DNA of 64,000 nucleotides from Schistosoma mansoni (Eukaryota > Platyhelminthes > Trematoda > Strigeidida > Schistosomatidae): the NCBI RefSeq assembly GCF_000237925.1, contig NC_031502.1, positions 3,864,458 to 3,928,457 of the forward strand. Direction: 5' to 3'. Each line of letters opens with the position of its first letter. Position 1 is the stretch's first letter. The notes beneath the pieces were generated by a model. It saw nothing but the letters and a program-made list of their open reading frames with translations. It was not told the DNA's origin and ran no database searches. Shown one piece after another: positions 24,401 through 34,260 of this stretch. The translations under genes were made by a program, and so were the position numbers.

Positions 24401-24816
24401 ATGGGTGATACAGAGTCAAATCCTCCAGCGAGCATCAGTCCCTTAAACTTACAGGTACACCTTGGTGACGAGTCCTAAATAGCGTCAAACCTAGGTTTCA
24501 GTGATTTCATCAACTACCTCCACCATATTCCAGCTAATTGAGAAAGTATTTAGTATTTTTAGAAATTACACTAATATAATTGCTGAAGTTGTATTCTGTG
24601 TATCACAGAATGTACAATACTGATTATTTTCTCTTTCAATATTTACTATTTCCTCATATCTTTCTTGTTTTACAGCTTTCAATATCGTCCACAAATTATT
24701 CAATAAATAAATGTTATCTCCCGACTGAATTGCGTTTATTACAAATTTATATCTCCGGTGTTCTACTCGTACTTTTTGTTGTCACGTATCAAAAGTTAAT
24801 ATCATATTTCGTTTAA
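6408..24816 (+). CDS. MPPE1: Metallophosphoesterase 1 (PGAP5-like GPI-glycan phosphodiesterase), 6 exons
   Basis: Exons: 6408-6688, 9595-9810, 14334-14626, 19060-19229, 20678-20833, 24676-24816. Phases agree at every junction, giving about 419 residues if the initiator Met comes from the spliced leader (human MPPE1 is 396). All calcineurin-like phosphoesterase motifs are present in order: [32 protein letters not shown] and LSGHTH. A membrane segment ([18 protein letters not shown]) precedes the catalytic domain and another ([15 protein letters not shown]) is at the C-terminus. Family knowledge: the ER/Golgi enzyme removes ethanolamine phosphate from the second mannose of GPI anchors, needed for export of GPI proteins. 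Introns 2, 3, 4 and 5 contain LINE-derived sequence. No local ATG starts the frame (see 6380-6407). Confidence 0.92.
6689..9594 (+). other. MPPE1 intron 1
   Basis: About 2.9 kb with donor gtttga and acceptor ttctag. I saw no recognisable transposon protein or gene in it. The minus ORF at 8224-8445 has no known domain. Confidence 0.6.
10069..10466. repeat. R1 short interspersed repeat, copy 1, with inverted 3' piece
   Basis: Two pieces of the same repeat lie head to head. 10069-10172 is the R1 3' end on the minus strand, starting with TTTATTTATTTATTTGAACAC. 10173-10466 is the R1 body and 3' end on the plus strand, from 'tgattccaaaccaatggtgcac' to 'ttcaaataataataaata'. Other copies lie at 13430-13915, 27170-27680, 29010-29106, 53985-54115 and 55681-56207. 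The ORFs read through it (10186-10461, 10229-10471) recur in all copies but contain stops and shifts, so they are not genes. Confidence 0.8.
10468..13428 (+). mobile_element. RTE-like non-LTR retrotransposon (SR2-like), 5'-truncated, inactive
   Basis: One reading frame runs from 10483 to 13305 with no visible frameshift and three stop codons (10756 TAG, 12274 TGA, 12922 TAG). It encodes the end of an APE-type endonuclease ([20 protein letters not shown]-like QIDHIAIS), then a reverse transcriptase ([60 protein letters not shown]) and the LINE C-terminal region ([19 protein letters not shown]). The active-site box is YVDG instead of YADD, so the second Asp is gone. The N-terminal endonuclease half is missing. 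It sits in MPPE1 intron 2, in the same direction as the gene. Compare the second copy at 15009-18012. Confidence 0.88.
13430..13915. repeat. R1 repeat, copy 2: LINE tail (+) joined to R1 body (-)
   Basis: 13430-13490 (+) reads 'tttgtgtggcgcatatatatctggtgcc' to 'ataataaata', the same tail that ends R1 elsewhere, and it directly follows the LINE 3' UTR. 13499-13915 is the R1 body on the minus strand, from 'cccagatcgaagaagg' to its 5' end 'ccagggcatttggggg'. The minus ORF 13369-13701 is the recurring R1 pseudo-frame. Confidence 0.75.
14627..15008 (+). other. MPPE1 intron 3, left part
   Basis: Intronic AT-rich sequence between the exon 3 donor (gtaggt at 14627) and the second LINE. Nothing else recognised. 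Confidence 0.5.
15009..18012 (+). mobile_element. RTE-like non-LTR retrotransposon, 3'-truncated, inactive
   Basis: 15009-15682 is a GC-richer 5' UTR (block 'ctaccttgtcttggtggc' also found near 26640). The ORF starts at ATG 15683 with a full endonuclease start ([52 protein letters not shown]). The same frame continues to 17905 but with several nonsense codons (16379, 16475, 16541, 16688, 16895 among them). The RT keeps [16 protein letters not shown] and [18 protein letters not shown] frameshift near 17875 moves the intact [12 protein letters not shown] box to another frame, and the element stops about 18012 after the FSPSK motif, so the thumb and C-terminus are missing. It lies sense in MPPE1 intron 3. 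Confidence 0.87.
18013..19059 (+). other. MPPE1 intron 3, right part
   Basis: AT-rich intron sequence up to the acceptor aaatttcag before exon 4 at 19060. The minus ORF 17849-18136 overlaps the LINE end and is not a gene. Confidence 0.5.
19900..20290 (-). repeat. RTE-like LINE 3' end fragment
   Basis: Shares blocks in the same order with 58660-59050: 'catcagttc.agttgcca.acca', 'aaacg/gaacgattttgagc', 'tctcacgaa.ccc'. At 58640-59455 these blocks adjoin a readable LINE C-terminus on the minus strand, so this is the same 3' region, more decayed. It lies in MPPE1 intron 4. Confidence 0.45.
21110..21595. repeat. Diverged direct repeat pair in MPPE1 intron 5
   Basis: Two blocks about 300 bp apart share 'ctgatcaaatct.agt.aaaatat', a run of about 20 less similar bases, then 'acta.aaattgaat' (around 21200-21265 and 21520-21590). 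They look like two old copies of one dispersed repeat. I could not name the family. Confidence 0.4.
22911..23690 (-). mobile_element. Non-LTR retrotransposon (SR3/Perere-3-like), 5'-truncated
   Basis: Minus-strand ORFs 23689-23432 and 23325-22987 carry the RT active-site region and the end of a LINE ORF2: [88 protein letters not shown]. The 3' end reads through 'gaggggcaacaggcg' into (TAAG)n, which appears as ttacttacttac at 22908-22920. The catalytic box is FSDD. A frame break lies between 23325 and 23432. Antisense in MPPE1 intron 5. Confidence 0.85.
24220..24545. repeat. Composite tRNA-derived/foldback repeat R5, copy 1
   Basis: Begins with 'gattgatcactgg', then 'cgatcaagttacaatgtggc', found also at 57057 and 63755. 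A later block (atggtggttaaaaatagtt near 24367) is partly the reverse complement of the end block (aactacctccaccat near 24515), so the middle, with its tRNA-like piece, sits in the loop of an inverted repeat. It lies in MPPE1 intron 5 close to the last exon. Confidence 0.55.
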
Positions 24817-25319
24817 AACTCTTTTTCTTAGGACAATATGGATATAATTCGAAACTCTGATACATTTTCTTAACTTCCAATGTTTTAAAAATGTATTTTC
24901 TTCATTCTTTTGTTTATCTCCGTAATTGTTAAACTGTTTTGATGTGTTGTATTGATTTCCATACTGTTTTCTATTCCATAAGTAACATTACATAAGTTGT
25001 TTCGTTCCGAAAAATCATTAATAATAATAATTTCTGTAGTAGATGATTTCTTATCATAATCTGTGTGTATGTGATCAGAACAACTGGTGAACGCCTATAG
25101 TTTTGATATTATTGATTCAAAAACTTCCAAGATGAATGAGAAGAAATAAACACGATATATTTGCATCTGATTTATTTTTACGCATTCTTAAATGAGTTTT
25201 GTGAAGATGGCCGGATTTTGTAATTCTGCATCTTAGATTGATCTTAAATTAACAACCACTGTAATCTACAAATCCCTTGGATAGCAATATTCTTAACCAA
25301 CTGAAGCTAGACGTATTAA
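24817..25319. other. MPPE1 3' flank
   Basis: AT-rich, no gene recognised. It must hold the MPPE1 3' UTR; I did not find an unambiguous AATAAA close to the stop. Confidence 0.45.
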
Positions 25320-25520
25320 CCATTGGATGGTATTTTAATGGTCTGAGGGATACGTGCTCGTCACGAGCTCAGTAGGTCATGGGTTCTACTCCTGGTCCAG
25401 TTGTTGATCCCCACTCCTGATGAGCCCTATATTAGTGTAAAACATGTCCAATGATTCTTGGTTTGTAGCCATGGTCTAACCAAGGTCAATCTGTGATGTG
25501 TAAACACAAAATGTGGTTGT
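25320..25520 (+). repeat. SMalpha-like SINE with degenerate hammerhead ribozyme
   Basis: A tRNA-like part is followed by B-box-like tgggttctactcc (25379-25391) and then the hammerhead core CTGATGAG at 25417-25424. Where the second core strand should read CGAAAC the copy has TAAAAC (about 25437-25443), so self-cleavage is probably lost. The order (pol III box, then hammerhead) is that of the schistosome SMalpha family, which is known to encode hammerhead RNAs. It sits between MPPE1 and the GPALPP1-like gene. Confidence 0.6.
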
Positions 25521-25731
25521 ATTTCGAAAACGTTAAAACAGCGAGATTACAGCACTTTTGTTAGCGTTCACGTGTCAAGTAATAATCATTATACAGTAGG
25601 TTTTTTCCACTTACAACAACACGATTTATTTCCACTAATAATAACTTTTTATGTAATATAATTCGTCATAAGTAAGTGAAGTATTGATAATGATATTTTT
25701 CAATATATAACTTAGGTATAATAAAGCTGAC

Positions 25732-28700
25732 ATGTCTAGAAAAATGTTGGATTCCAAAAATGACAATCGAGTTGTTATTGGACCAGTTTTTCAACCTGAT
25801 GATCTTGTTCCATCCACTGGGATAGGCCCTGCATTACCCTCTGATTTATTCAAGCAGAAATTCAATAAAGATTCGGAATCAGTCAGTTATAAATCTTCGA
25901 CTGACTTTGGAGAGATTGATACTATCGGTCCTTTACTACCAGGACAAGAAATAAGTGAAGAATGGCGGCATCTGAAATCTGGTGTATGTTGTTTTTTATA
26001 TGTTTCAGGTATCACTTTTAGTTAACATTCTTTTTTATCAAGTTTGCTTGTAAATATTTTGCATATCACTTTTATTGGGTAAATTGCACGAAATATCATT
26101 TATTAGTTAAATATCATCCAAGAAACTAGTTGTAAACATCTTAGTCAGTCTACAAATCTCATGAATATTGAGTTTATAGAAGATGAAAATGTAACAGTTT
26201 AAATTTCCCAATCCTTTTTAGAGACTCTGCTTTCTCTCAACATACTACATGATTCTATAAACACTAAATACTAGTGTTTTGAAACTAGTCATTCTTCTGA
26301 GACTAATCACCTTCTACTTTGAGGATCCATAAAATTGTCTGCTGTTTGGTTGACATAGTGACATAGTCTTCTGCATGTTCTTTTTGATCTATATCCTGTT
26401 ATTAGTATGGCTAAAAGTCGACCGTCTTCTCGTTCGGAGAAATTATGGGATCAACTCTTCTGACTAATCTACTAGCCTCATAACTTAGCTCTTTCAAAAA
26501 GTATTTTGTAATGATATTTTCGGCATAAACCTTACTACTTCACTAGTAATAGGGATAAAGAAAACGTGGGATCAATGCATGTGGTTACTGATTGTTGTTG
26601 GTTCACAGCCCCTACTCCACGAAATCCCGACCATTGCTACTACCTTGACTTGGTGGTCGGGCTTGCCCATTGTAATGAACCAATCGAACTATACTGGCTA
26701 GAACAATCGTTCCTCAAGGTCCCACTGTAATGAACGAGAAGACGAGTGCGGACAATCGAATGTATTTAGGCACAAATTACAGAATATCTCAGTAAAATAT
26801 GAGAACCATATAGTAAACCGTTAATTTGCAAACTATCAATGATTTGACTCAATCTTGACCGTTCACTCTGAAAATATCAGTCCATCGTCCCTGATTATTA
26901 TTGTTCATGCATCTTCATACCAATTCCGTCCCGCTCCCGTTCTCTCCTTATCAATCTTCTAATAAAATACTTGTAAGCTACTGGTATTTGATCACAGATG
27001 CCTTAGAAATATTGCTTTCATCTGCTGGGATCACCGGGTAAGCAATAGTGAGGTTAAACACAGGGCATTATGGAATGATGATAAATTAGTTGATGAGGTC
27101 ATGAATCTTCATCCACTGAGATTGTTGGGCCACGTGTTACGTATGATTGAACACTGATTATCTTGACATGCAATGCCCTGAAACACCCTATTACGGCCGA
27201 GGGTTGGGAGAGTCAGCTCTCCCTCTCGAAATCATCTCACATCACCACGCGTATACAGCCACTGCCACAGAATCCCTACTCACTATCTTCTCGCGGCAAG
27301 GGTGTATTTTACGAAATTGAGAGGACGCAAAGTGAATGTCCAGCGCTTTAACCGGGTTGGTGGGAACGGAAAGTCCACCTAGGGGAGTTGGAAAACCCTG
27401 ATTCCAAACCAATGGTGCATATGGGCTCCAGGATCCAGAAGGAACAGAAGGTGTATGAACCAATTGTTGGTTACCATGGGACTGCATCTCCTGGCGTTGC
27501 TCCACTGCCTTGTGGATTAGATCTTGAGGTCGAAGGCTCAGGGTGTGGCCCCCTGCGGGCCCGGGCAGAATCACAGCTCACACACAATTAAATCATTTCT
27601 ACCACTGACCTCTTTGTTATTGTGTTGAGCATATGTATTTTGTGCCCGTTTGTAGCATTGTTTATGTGTTCAAGGAAATGAATAAAATAAGTCATAAATC
27701 TAGCTCTTCATACTGGTTTATAACCTTCATTCAGTTCTATTTGTTAGGTGGACACTCTCAAGCTCACTTTAACGTTACTCAATAGTCGTCCATAAGTTAT
27801 AGTTTTACCGACTTTGTTTCTTTTTTACAGTGGTTGATATGATGCGGATGAGTTGATCTTAGCAGAAAAGTAATTATTTATTGGTGAATGACGTCGCCAG
27901 CAAACCTGATATCCTCCCTTACATGATTCATGATATTAGATCGATACTATTTTATCAAATAGAAATTTTATTCTTCTGGCTAGCAGTCATATTGTCTTTG
28001 AAATAAGTTCATTCGGAAGTTTGAGTCAATAATCAATGAGTAGTTGTCATCACTAGTTCATATCGCGTCACTGCATTTATCTTCCAGTAGTGAAAACTAT
28101 TATGATATCCTTATTGTTAGATATGTCTTAATTGATAACTTTACGTTGGAATTTCAGTCCTCAAAATTACATTGAGGTATATAGAACTCATTCACATGAT
28201 ATAAATGTATGGATTTCCATTTAATTTACATTTTTGTGTAGAGCTTAGTGATATTTCCTGGTTAACCGAACTAAAATTGGTTGTAACAAAGTTCAAACCG
28301 GCAAGCTCGATGAATGACATTCAAGCTTCCTAACCTTTAAGAGGAAGTACATCACTCATTTTTCATTAATAATTTGACGGATTATATATTCAACACTCGA
28401 AATACTAATAATGTAATATACTGACTATTATGTTACAATACTTAATTTGACGACAATTAGTGGTTAATTTCCCTGTACATGTGAAAAATTAGTGAACATG
28501 AAGATATCTCTATTACAATTTATATAGTAGACCAATGAATGAGTAGTATTAAGCGATAAGTACTATTAACTCAAATCGATAAGGTTAATAATTGCAGACG
28601 GTGCTATTAACTTTCTGTTCAACGACTTTGATTTGTCTCACAGCGTTGTTAGCTTTTTCCTTTCATTCTGTCTCTTGATTTACACTGCTCAGTATTCGGG

Positions 28701-30385
28701 GGGTTTAAGCTGTGTAATGGTGAAGAATGAAAAACTTAAACGTGATACATGGATGACGGAGTTATTACCTAGATCAAGTGATCTTAATTCTTTGAAATCA
28801 TGTAAATTTCGTCAAGACATATCAACACCTCTTCATGATGCATCATGGTTCACTTCACCAAGTGATGATTCAAGACAATTGTTAACTAGTAGTCAGGTAA
28901 GTTTATTTTATTCATAACTGTTTCGTAATTAATATTCAGCTAAATTAATCTTTTTCAGTGTGTATTTATCTGTGAACTAATCTTGTACGCAATTATCCCT
29001 TTGGTTTGGGTGCCCGAGCAGTATTCCTGCCCTCACACAAATGGAATGATTTGTGTGGCGCATATATATTTAGTGCTTCGTTGTACCATGTTTATGTGTT
29101 TAAATAAACAATCCCTTTATTAGCCACATTAGTTGGTCTATTCACAAACTTTTTCAATCCTTTCCTTCATACTAAACAGTCGAATAACGAATTAGTCTGG
29201 ATATTTCTGTACTTGTAATGTGAACTTTCGATGAGTGTAATGTAATCTTTACTCTTACTGGTAACATCATATATATTACTCTAATAGTCGCTCAATATTC
29301 AATAAGTTTAAGCAGAGTTGGATAGTGGCTACCAGTGGAATGCGTGGCATATTTCGTTTACTACTAGGCACTATCCGACGACTTAAAGTGATTGTGACAA
29401 AATAGTACTACCTAGACAATCCAGAATGTTTTCACGTGTTTATATGATAAATAATAGCTCAATGGATTGTAGTGCGAATCACATAGAAGTGATTTTTCCT
29501 CCCCATTCCTCTGTGACATGTTATCATATCTTGAAAAAGGAATATCTAAGTGTATGGTGTTGTAAATATGTGCCCACTCAATAAACTATTGATTACTTGC
29601 TGTCAAATACTTCTTAGTTCAATTTACGCAAATCTGACTAAGTTTATCGTATAAATCGTTATTTATTCATACATCATTTGACTTATTTCCGGGGTCAGTC
29701 TTTGTCTTATCACTAGTTTACGATATGAATTGGTTATCCTTAGCTACACTTATGCAATCCATTAGTATATAAATGTATTCGTCTATTCTATTTTAAGCCC
29801 ATTTTTTAGTTTTCGCTTGTGGTTCATCGATGTTGATGTAAGTATTTATTGTACATCCATTTATTTCAGACAAATCAATCAATAAAGGATACTCTAAAAT
29901 ATCAACGAAATGTAGCATACGATCAGAAGATGGCAAAGATTGCTTCGGATTGTCAAGTAATTTCATTCTTACCGTTATAGATATTATCTTTCCCTCTTCT
30001 TTACTTTTTGTCCACCTTCTTGCCTCATAGATTTCAAAACAAAAGTCAAGTTTACTTGAATTACATGAGAATAAACTCAAACACAAATTAAAGAAAAAAC
30101 GTGAAAAGAAATCCAAGAAACATAAGCATAAATCCAAGGTGGGTATTTATTTCACTTCGTGGCTAATGCTTCACTTTTGACTTTTTTCTTCAGGAGCATA
30201 AAAGAAAGCGTGAAAAGTCATCATCACCATCTTCCTCACCACCTAGTAAATCAATAAGACGACCTTTTGATCGTGAAAAGGATCTTGAACGGTCCCGAGT
30301 TGATACAGCTGCTCGAAAGGCAATAATTGAACATTCCAAAAAGCTTTCTAGTCGTTTCAGTCATGGTAGCCAACAGTATTTATAG
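25732..30385 (+). CDS. GPALPP1: GPALPP motifs-containing protein, 5 exons
   Basis: Exons 25732-25983, 28693-28896, 29870-29956, 30031-30138 and 30194-30385; each length is a multiple of three and every intron is phase 0. The product is about 280 residues. The N-terminus carries GPALPP-type motifs (VIGPVFQPDD, GIGPALPSDLF, TIGPLLPG). Exon 2 has the DUF3752 start (KRDTWMTELLP, matching human ESWMTELPP). Exon 4 is a basic coiled-coil-like stretch of Lys/Arg/His. The C-terminus (RRPFDREKDLE, SKKLSSRFSHG) matches the family end (FDRDKDL, NTRFSHG). The acidic middle of vertebrate proteins is missing, so it is shorter. Function is poorly known; the family is nuclear and basic. An acceptor-like cttag lies 16 nt before the ATG. 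Confidence 0.9.
26620..26730 (+). repeat. RTE-like LINE 5' UTR fragment
   Basis: 'ctaccttgacttggtgg' to 'gttcctcaaggtccc' matches the 5' UTR of the LINE at 15040-15130 at most positions. It lies in GPALPP1 intron 1, about 270 bp upstream of a LINE C-terminal fragment. Confidence 0.7.
26995..27180 (+). pseudogene. RTE-like LINE C-terminal ORF fragment
   Basis: Reads RCLRNIAFICWDHRVSNSEV, then LLGHVLRM, with stops near the end. This is homologous to 12885-13070 in the LINE at 10468-13428. It runs straight into R1 copy 3. Confidence 0.7.
27170..27680 (+). repeat. R1 repeat, copy 3 (near full length)
   Basis: Starts at 'atgccctg..acggccgagggt' and ends at 'tttatgtgttcaaggaaatgaataaaataa'. It contains 'gattccaaaccaatggtgc', a near match to a pol III B box. 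It lies in GPALPP1 intron 1, plus orientation. Confidence 0.75.
29010..29106 (+). repeat. R1 repeat 3' end fragment
   Basis: 'ccctcacacaaatggaatgatttgtgtggcgcatatatatttagtgc' and the end 'tttatgtgtttaaataaac' match the R1 3' end. 5'-truncated insertion in GPALPP1 intron 2. Confidence 0.75.
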
Positions 30386-32494
30386 CGTTCACATTTTTAA
30401 AGTCTTGTTTGTTTTTCGAAACACGTTTTCCTTCATATAATCTCTTCTAAACTGTTGGCATATTATGGTTCCATTTTAATCATTGTTCATTTGCTTTTTT
30501 GTTACAAAATCTCTTCAGTTAGTTAAAAATTTTGTTTATTCATTTCCACGAAACAGTAAATTTGTAAATACTCTTTACATTTTATATCGTTAAGCAAATA
30601 AGCATGAATAACTTATACTTTAGGAAACTAATTTGTGATGTGTGTTAGTACAGAAATATTCTTGTCTACTAACTTCTATTCAAGAAAAAGTATATTTGTA
30701 TAACATCTAAAGATGTAACAAGCAGCGCCTTTTCTTGAATTTTCTCTTTCTGGGCTGCGGTTTAATCTTGAAGCTTTCATCACCTCTCTGTACAACATCT
30801 TCAGCATAAACTTGAGGTAGACTTAAGCTATTTGAAATCCTTCATACATAACTGACTTCTCTTATGGACTTTGATTTATGTTGTTTTTTCCTATTGGAAG
30901 CAATAAATATTCAGATAAGCTGTTATTCATATATGGAAAAATTCGAACAGCTCACGTGCATCAGGAGTTTTTGCTAATGATCGTAAATAAAGGGACTATG
31001 TAGGCTTCGAAATTAAACTATTCACCTGATATAACGGAACTTTTAAAATTATCCATTCGGTCTGCAAATTTCCACCATCTCCAGTAATGTGTGTTTGTAA
31101 TAGTTATTAATTTTCGTAGTTAAAGTTGTGACAGATTAGTTATTTCCATATGAAGTGATATGATTTGGGATTACAAACAGTAATATACTAAGAGGCTACG
31201 TGAACAACCTACGAAAATATCACAATTCTTCTACCAACAGACAATAAAGAGATTAGTAACTGCGGTTTTCCTAACACTAATGCGCCAGATTCAGGTGTCT
31301 ATTTCCTCTGTACGCTGTAGCGATAACTGTAAATTCGTAATGTCTCACTAACTCATCAACTATGGCTTGGGATCCTGCAATATTTTTGGTGACATTGAAA
31401 AAAACATGGTATCTAATTTTCAGGTGGACAGTCGGGAACTTGTCGTCTTATATGGCAATATATATGTATGTTTGAATGCGTTTGTGGAAAACAACACAAG
31501 ATTTCCAATTACAGTTTATACCAAGTTAGAGTTGAATACACAGATAAGACAAAGCATAAGAGCTACGAACGTTCTCATAAATGAGTAAGTCGTATAAAAG
31601 ATCAAGGACATGAAATCTATGGTAAAATTGTTTCGAATAAGAGAAAATTGACTAAGGAAATTAGCTCGAGGTTAAATTTCGAATACTGATTATCGTATTC
31701 AAAGTAAACGTAAATCATAATGAGTGATTAGATAGAAATAAAGCAGCAAGTTTAAGTACTTCTTCAGCCTGGTAATATCCAAAAAATGTGATATATTTTG
31801 GGATGAAGGTGAACTGTACTAGGGTCAGCATTCTTGACGGTGTCAAAATTCAACTTTTAATATGTAAGGCTAACTGCCCAAATCAGTTAACTATAAAATG
31901 TGGCTGTTAGATGAAAGGCGATTTCAATGATTGCCTTATGTCCTAACTGAATAATTGGAAAACGGGAATCTTACATGCGATCTTTATAAGGTTTGTGGTG
32001 GCATTTGGCCCTAAGCACACAGTCCCCAAAGCTGAACGCGAGACGATTGGGAAAACAAATACTCGACTTTTAACTCAGGGAAAAGACCAAGGAAAGGATG
32101 GATTCCGACTCATCAAATGGCATGTCTAGGCCTTGAAGGCGTGATCACTCTAGCGTAGCCTATACCTTTTATCCATACAAGATATGTCGTCGCATCTTCA
32201 GCACAAGTGTGTTCATCATATATTTGTAATTATTACAATACGATTAGTCGGTATAGACACTGATATGACATCTGTGTAAGATCTTATAGACTAGGCAGTT
32301 ACATCGTCACAAATCTACAATTTTAGGATTAGGTCTATTATTAAAGCAGTACTGATAACGAAGTAGACCATAATTCTACATGTTTGCGGTTTTATTTGCA
32401 CTGACAAGGAATAGTTAACTGGAAGCAAATAGTAAGGTCACACTGTTTATCTGTTAATTATTTACAGGACACATGACTATGGCCCCTTTTAAAC
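30386..32494. other. Intergenic sequence after GPALPP1
   Basis: AT-rich, no gene found. AATAAA motifs are present (for example near 30902), but the GPALPP1 polyadenylation site cannot be chosen. ORF 31367-31588 has no recognisable domain. Confidence 0.5.
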
Positions 32495-32790
32495 TTGTGG
32501 TGACCTGCTTTTCTCGACGAGAACGCGATTGGTTTAATGGAAACATTATAACCAATTGTACCAGTGATTGTTTTACTGTACTCGTTGTTGTTTAACTGTA
32601 CCAAAATCACTTCTCGTTCCACTGTCCATCTTGTTCGCTCGAACTTTCTTACGCTCTGCCTCTATTGCCTGTACTCGTTGGCACGTCTAGGTATTCCTTC
32701 GATACCATGAGATCGCCAATAAATATATTTTATCTGGACCAGTTTTCTGGTCTACGAGCCAAGTCGATTTTGGACGCCTAACCTTACTGT
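32495..32790 (+). repeat. Possible solo LTR
   Basis: Begins TGTGGTGACCTGC, is less AT-rich than its surroundings, and has an AATAAA-type signal with a T-rich downstream part (aataaatatattttatc near 32718), the layout of an LTR R region. No second copy in the window and no coding region beside it, so this is only a structural guess. Confidence 0.3.
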
Positions 32791-33350
32791 AGCGGTGATC
32801 ATGGTCAATAGAGACTCGACGCCATCTACAAACTACCAAGCTTTAAAAGGCAAACGAATCAACTAATGACAAGCGCTCGTTCGATATAATAAATATCCTT
32901 CACAATAGTGAAATCAAAGTTATGAAGCCCAGATCAATTCCAACCAACGAAATCTGGTGTTGTAACTTTGAGTTATGACTGTTGCTGTAGCGGTACGTTG
33001 CGTACAAACGAGCCTCATTATTTCCTGGTTATGGATGCATTGGTCGCGCTGAAAGCATTATGAAATAGTGACAAGAGACTGAGCAATTTCCCCAAATTTG
33101 CATGCGACAGCTACTATTCTGTTGAAGCAGATCCAGTGCCGTCTCTCGCTTTTGGGATTACAATTTAAATGACTATGTCTTGCATACATTACACTTACTG
33201 AATTTCTGTTGTCAGGCGCCGGATTTTTTCAGCACACTTCATACCTCATTAGTTTAGGAAGGAAGTGTTAGGCGTTAATCAGTCATAATTTAACAAACTC
33301 AAGTATCGGAGCGATTTTTAGCTTCGCGGTCATGAGTGGTTGTGTATTGA

Positions 33351-33668
33351 TAAATAATTCTCCGAATTCAATAGCTTCTTAAGTGTTCGACATTGGATGC
33401 TGACCACATTGTTTTAAGTGGACTTGTTTAACTGAAGGCGTTCGGTCATGCATCCGCACCAGATCACGTTACAACTCAGTGTGAGAAAAAGATCCTACGT
33501 TCACTAGCGAGATTAGAGCAACCGCTTCTCGATATATTGATAACGCAACAAATATATCTTTCCTACCTCTTCGCATCTGACTTCTGATTTTAACCAACTG
33601 GGGGACGATTCGAATATAGGTGTTACTGGTTAATAGTTGTCAAACTAGAATACTGGTCGTATCTTCAG
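33351..33668 (+). repeat. 5' LTR of Boudicca-like element
   Basis: About 318 bp, almost identical to 43053-43373 (one 3-nt gap at 'gaatatag'). The pair is over 95% identical by eye, so the insertion is fairly recent. The 5' edge is unclear: 3' LTR sequence directly after the polypurine tract (43040-43052) differs from the bases before 33351. Confidence 0.88.
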
Positions 33669-33687
33669 TGGTGAGACCAACGTGATC
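33669..33687 (+). promoter_or_regulatory. Primer-binding site (tRNA-Trp type)
   Basis: TGGTGAGACCAACGTGATC directly after the 5' LTR. Complementary to a tRNA-Trp 3' end apart from a few positions. The nested element has TGGTGAGCCC in the same place (41622-41631, minus). Confidence 0.7.
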
Positions 33688-33839
33688 TGGTACACCGAAC
33701 GATAAACTGTGAGTATGTTCCTTTTTGGAACTTCATTATTCATTGTTTTTCTTTACTTGACTTTTATGTATTGTGATATAACGTTTTTTGAGTTTTTAGG
33801 ATATATTTTAATTATATATTTTTCGTTTTTTATGATACT

Positions 33840-34260
33840 ATGACGAAACAGACACCAAAATTATTTAAGTTAAAGACTTTTCCCCCACCTTCGATTCAGT
33901 TAACGCCTTTTTGGCCGAACAATATCGAAGCCTGGTTCTGCTACGCAGAATCTGACTTTTGCGGGCAAAGACTCGCTCACACAATTCCTCGCGGTGGTCA
34001 AGGCACTACCGCGCAAATTCAACAGGTACGTAACACTTGGTATGTTTACTAGCGATGTTTCCGAACCTTACGAAAGTCTTAAGCGATCGATTCTTAAACG
34101 CGGAGATCTAACCGATTGACAACGGTTGGATCAACTCCTTAACAATATCGACCTGCAACATGGTTCTGCGACAGACATGTTGTTAAGGATGGGAGAGGTG
34201 ATAGGTCAAAGAACTTTCGACGACGGCCTATTCAAACAGCTTTGACCATCAAATAACCCA
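33840..34260 (+). pseudogene. Gag remnant of the outer LTR element
   Basis: Starts MTKQTPKLFKL and continues with FWPNNIEAWFCYAESDF, the typical N-terminal gag motif of this clade (compare DPELWFAQLEHYF in the nested element). The frame shifts or stops at 34050. Further gag-like codons follow to about 34255, where the sequence jumps straight into RT. Confidence 0.75.
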
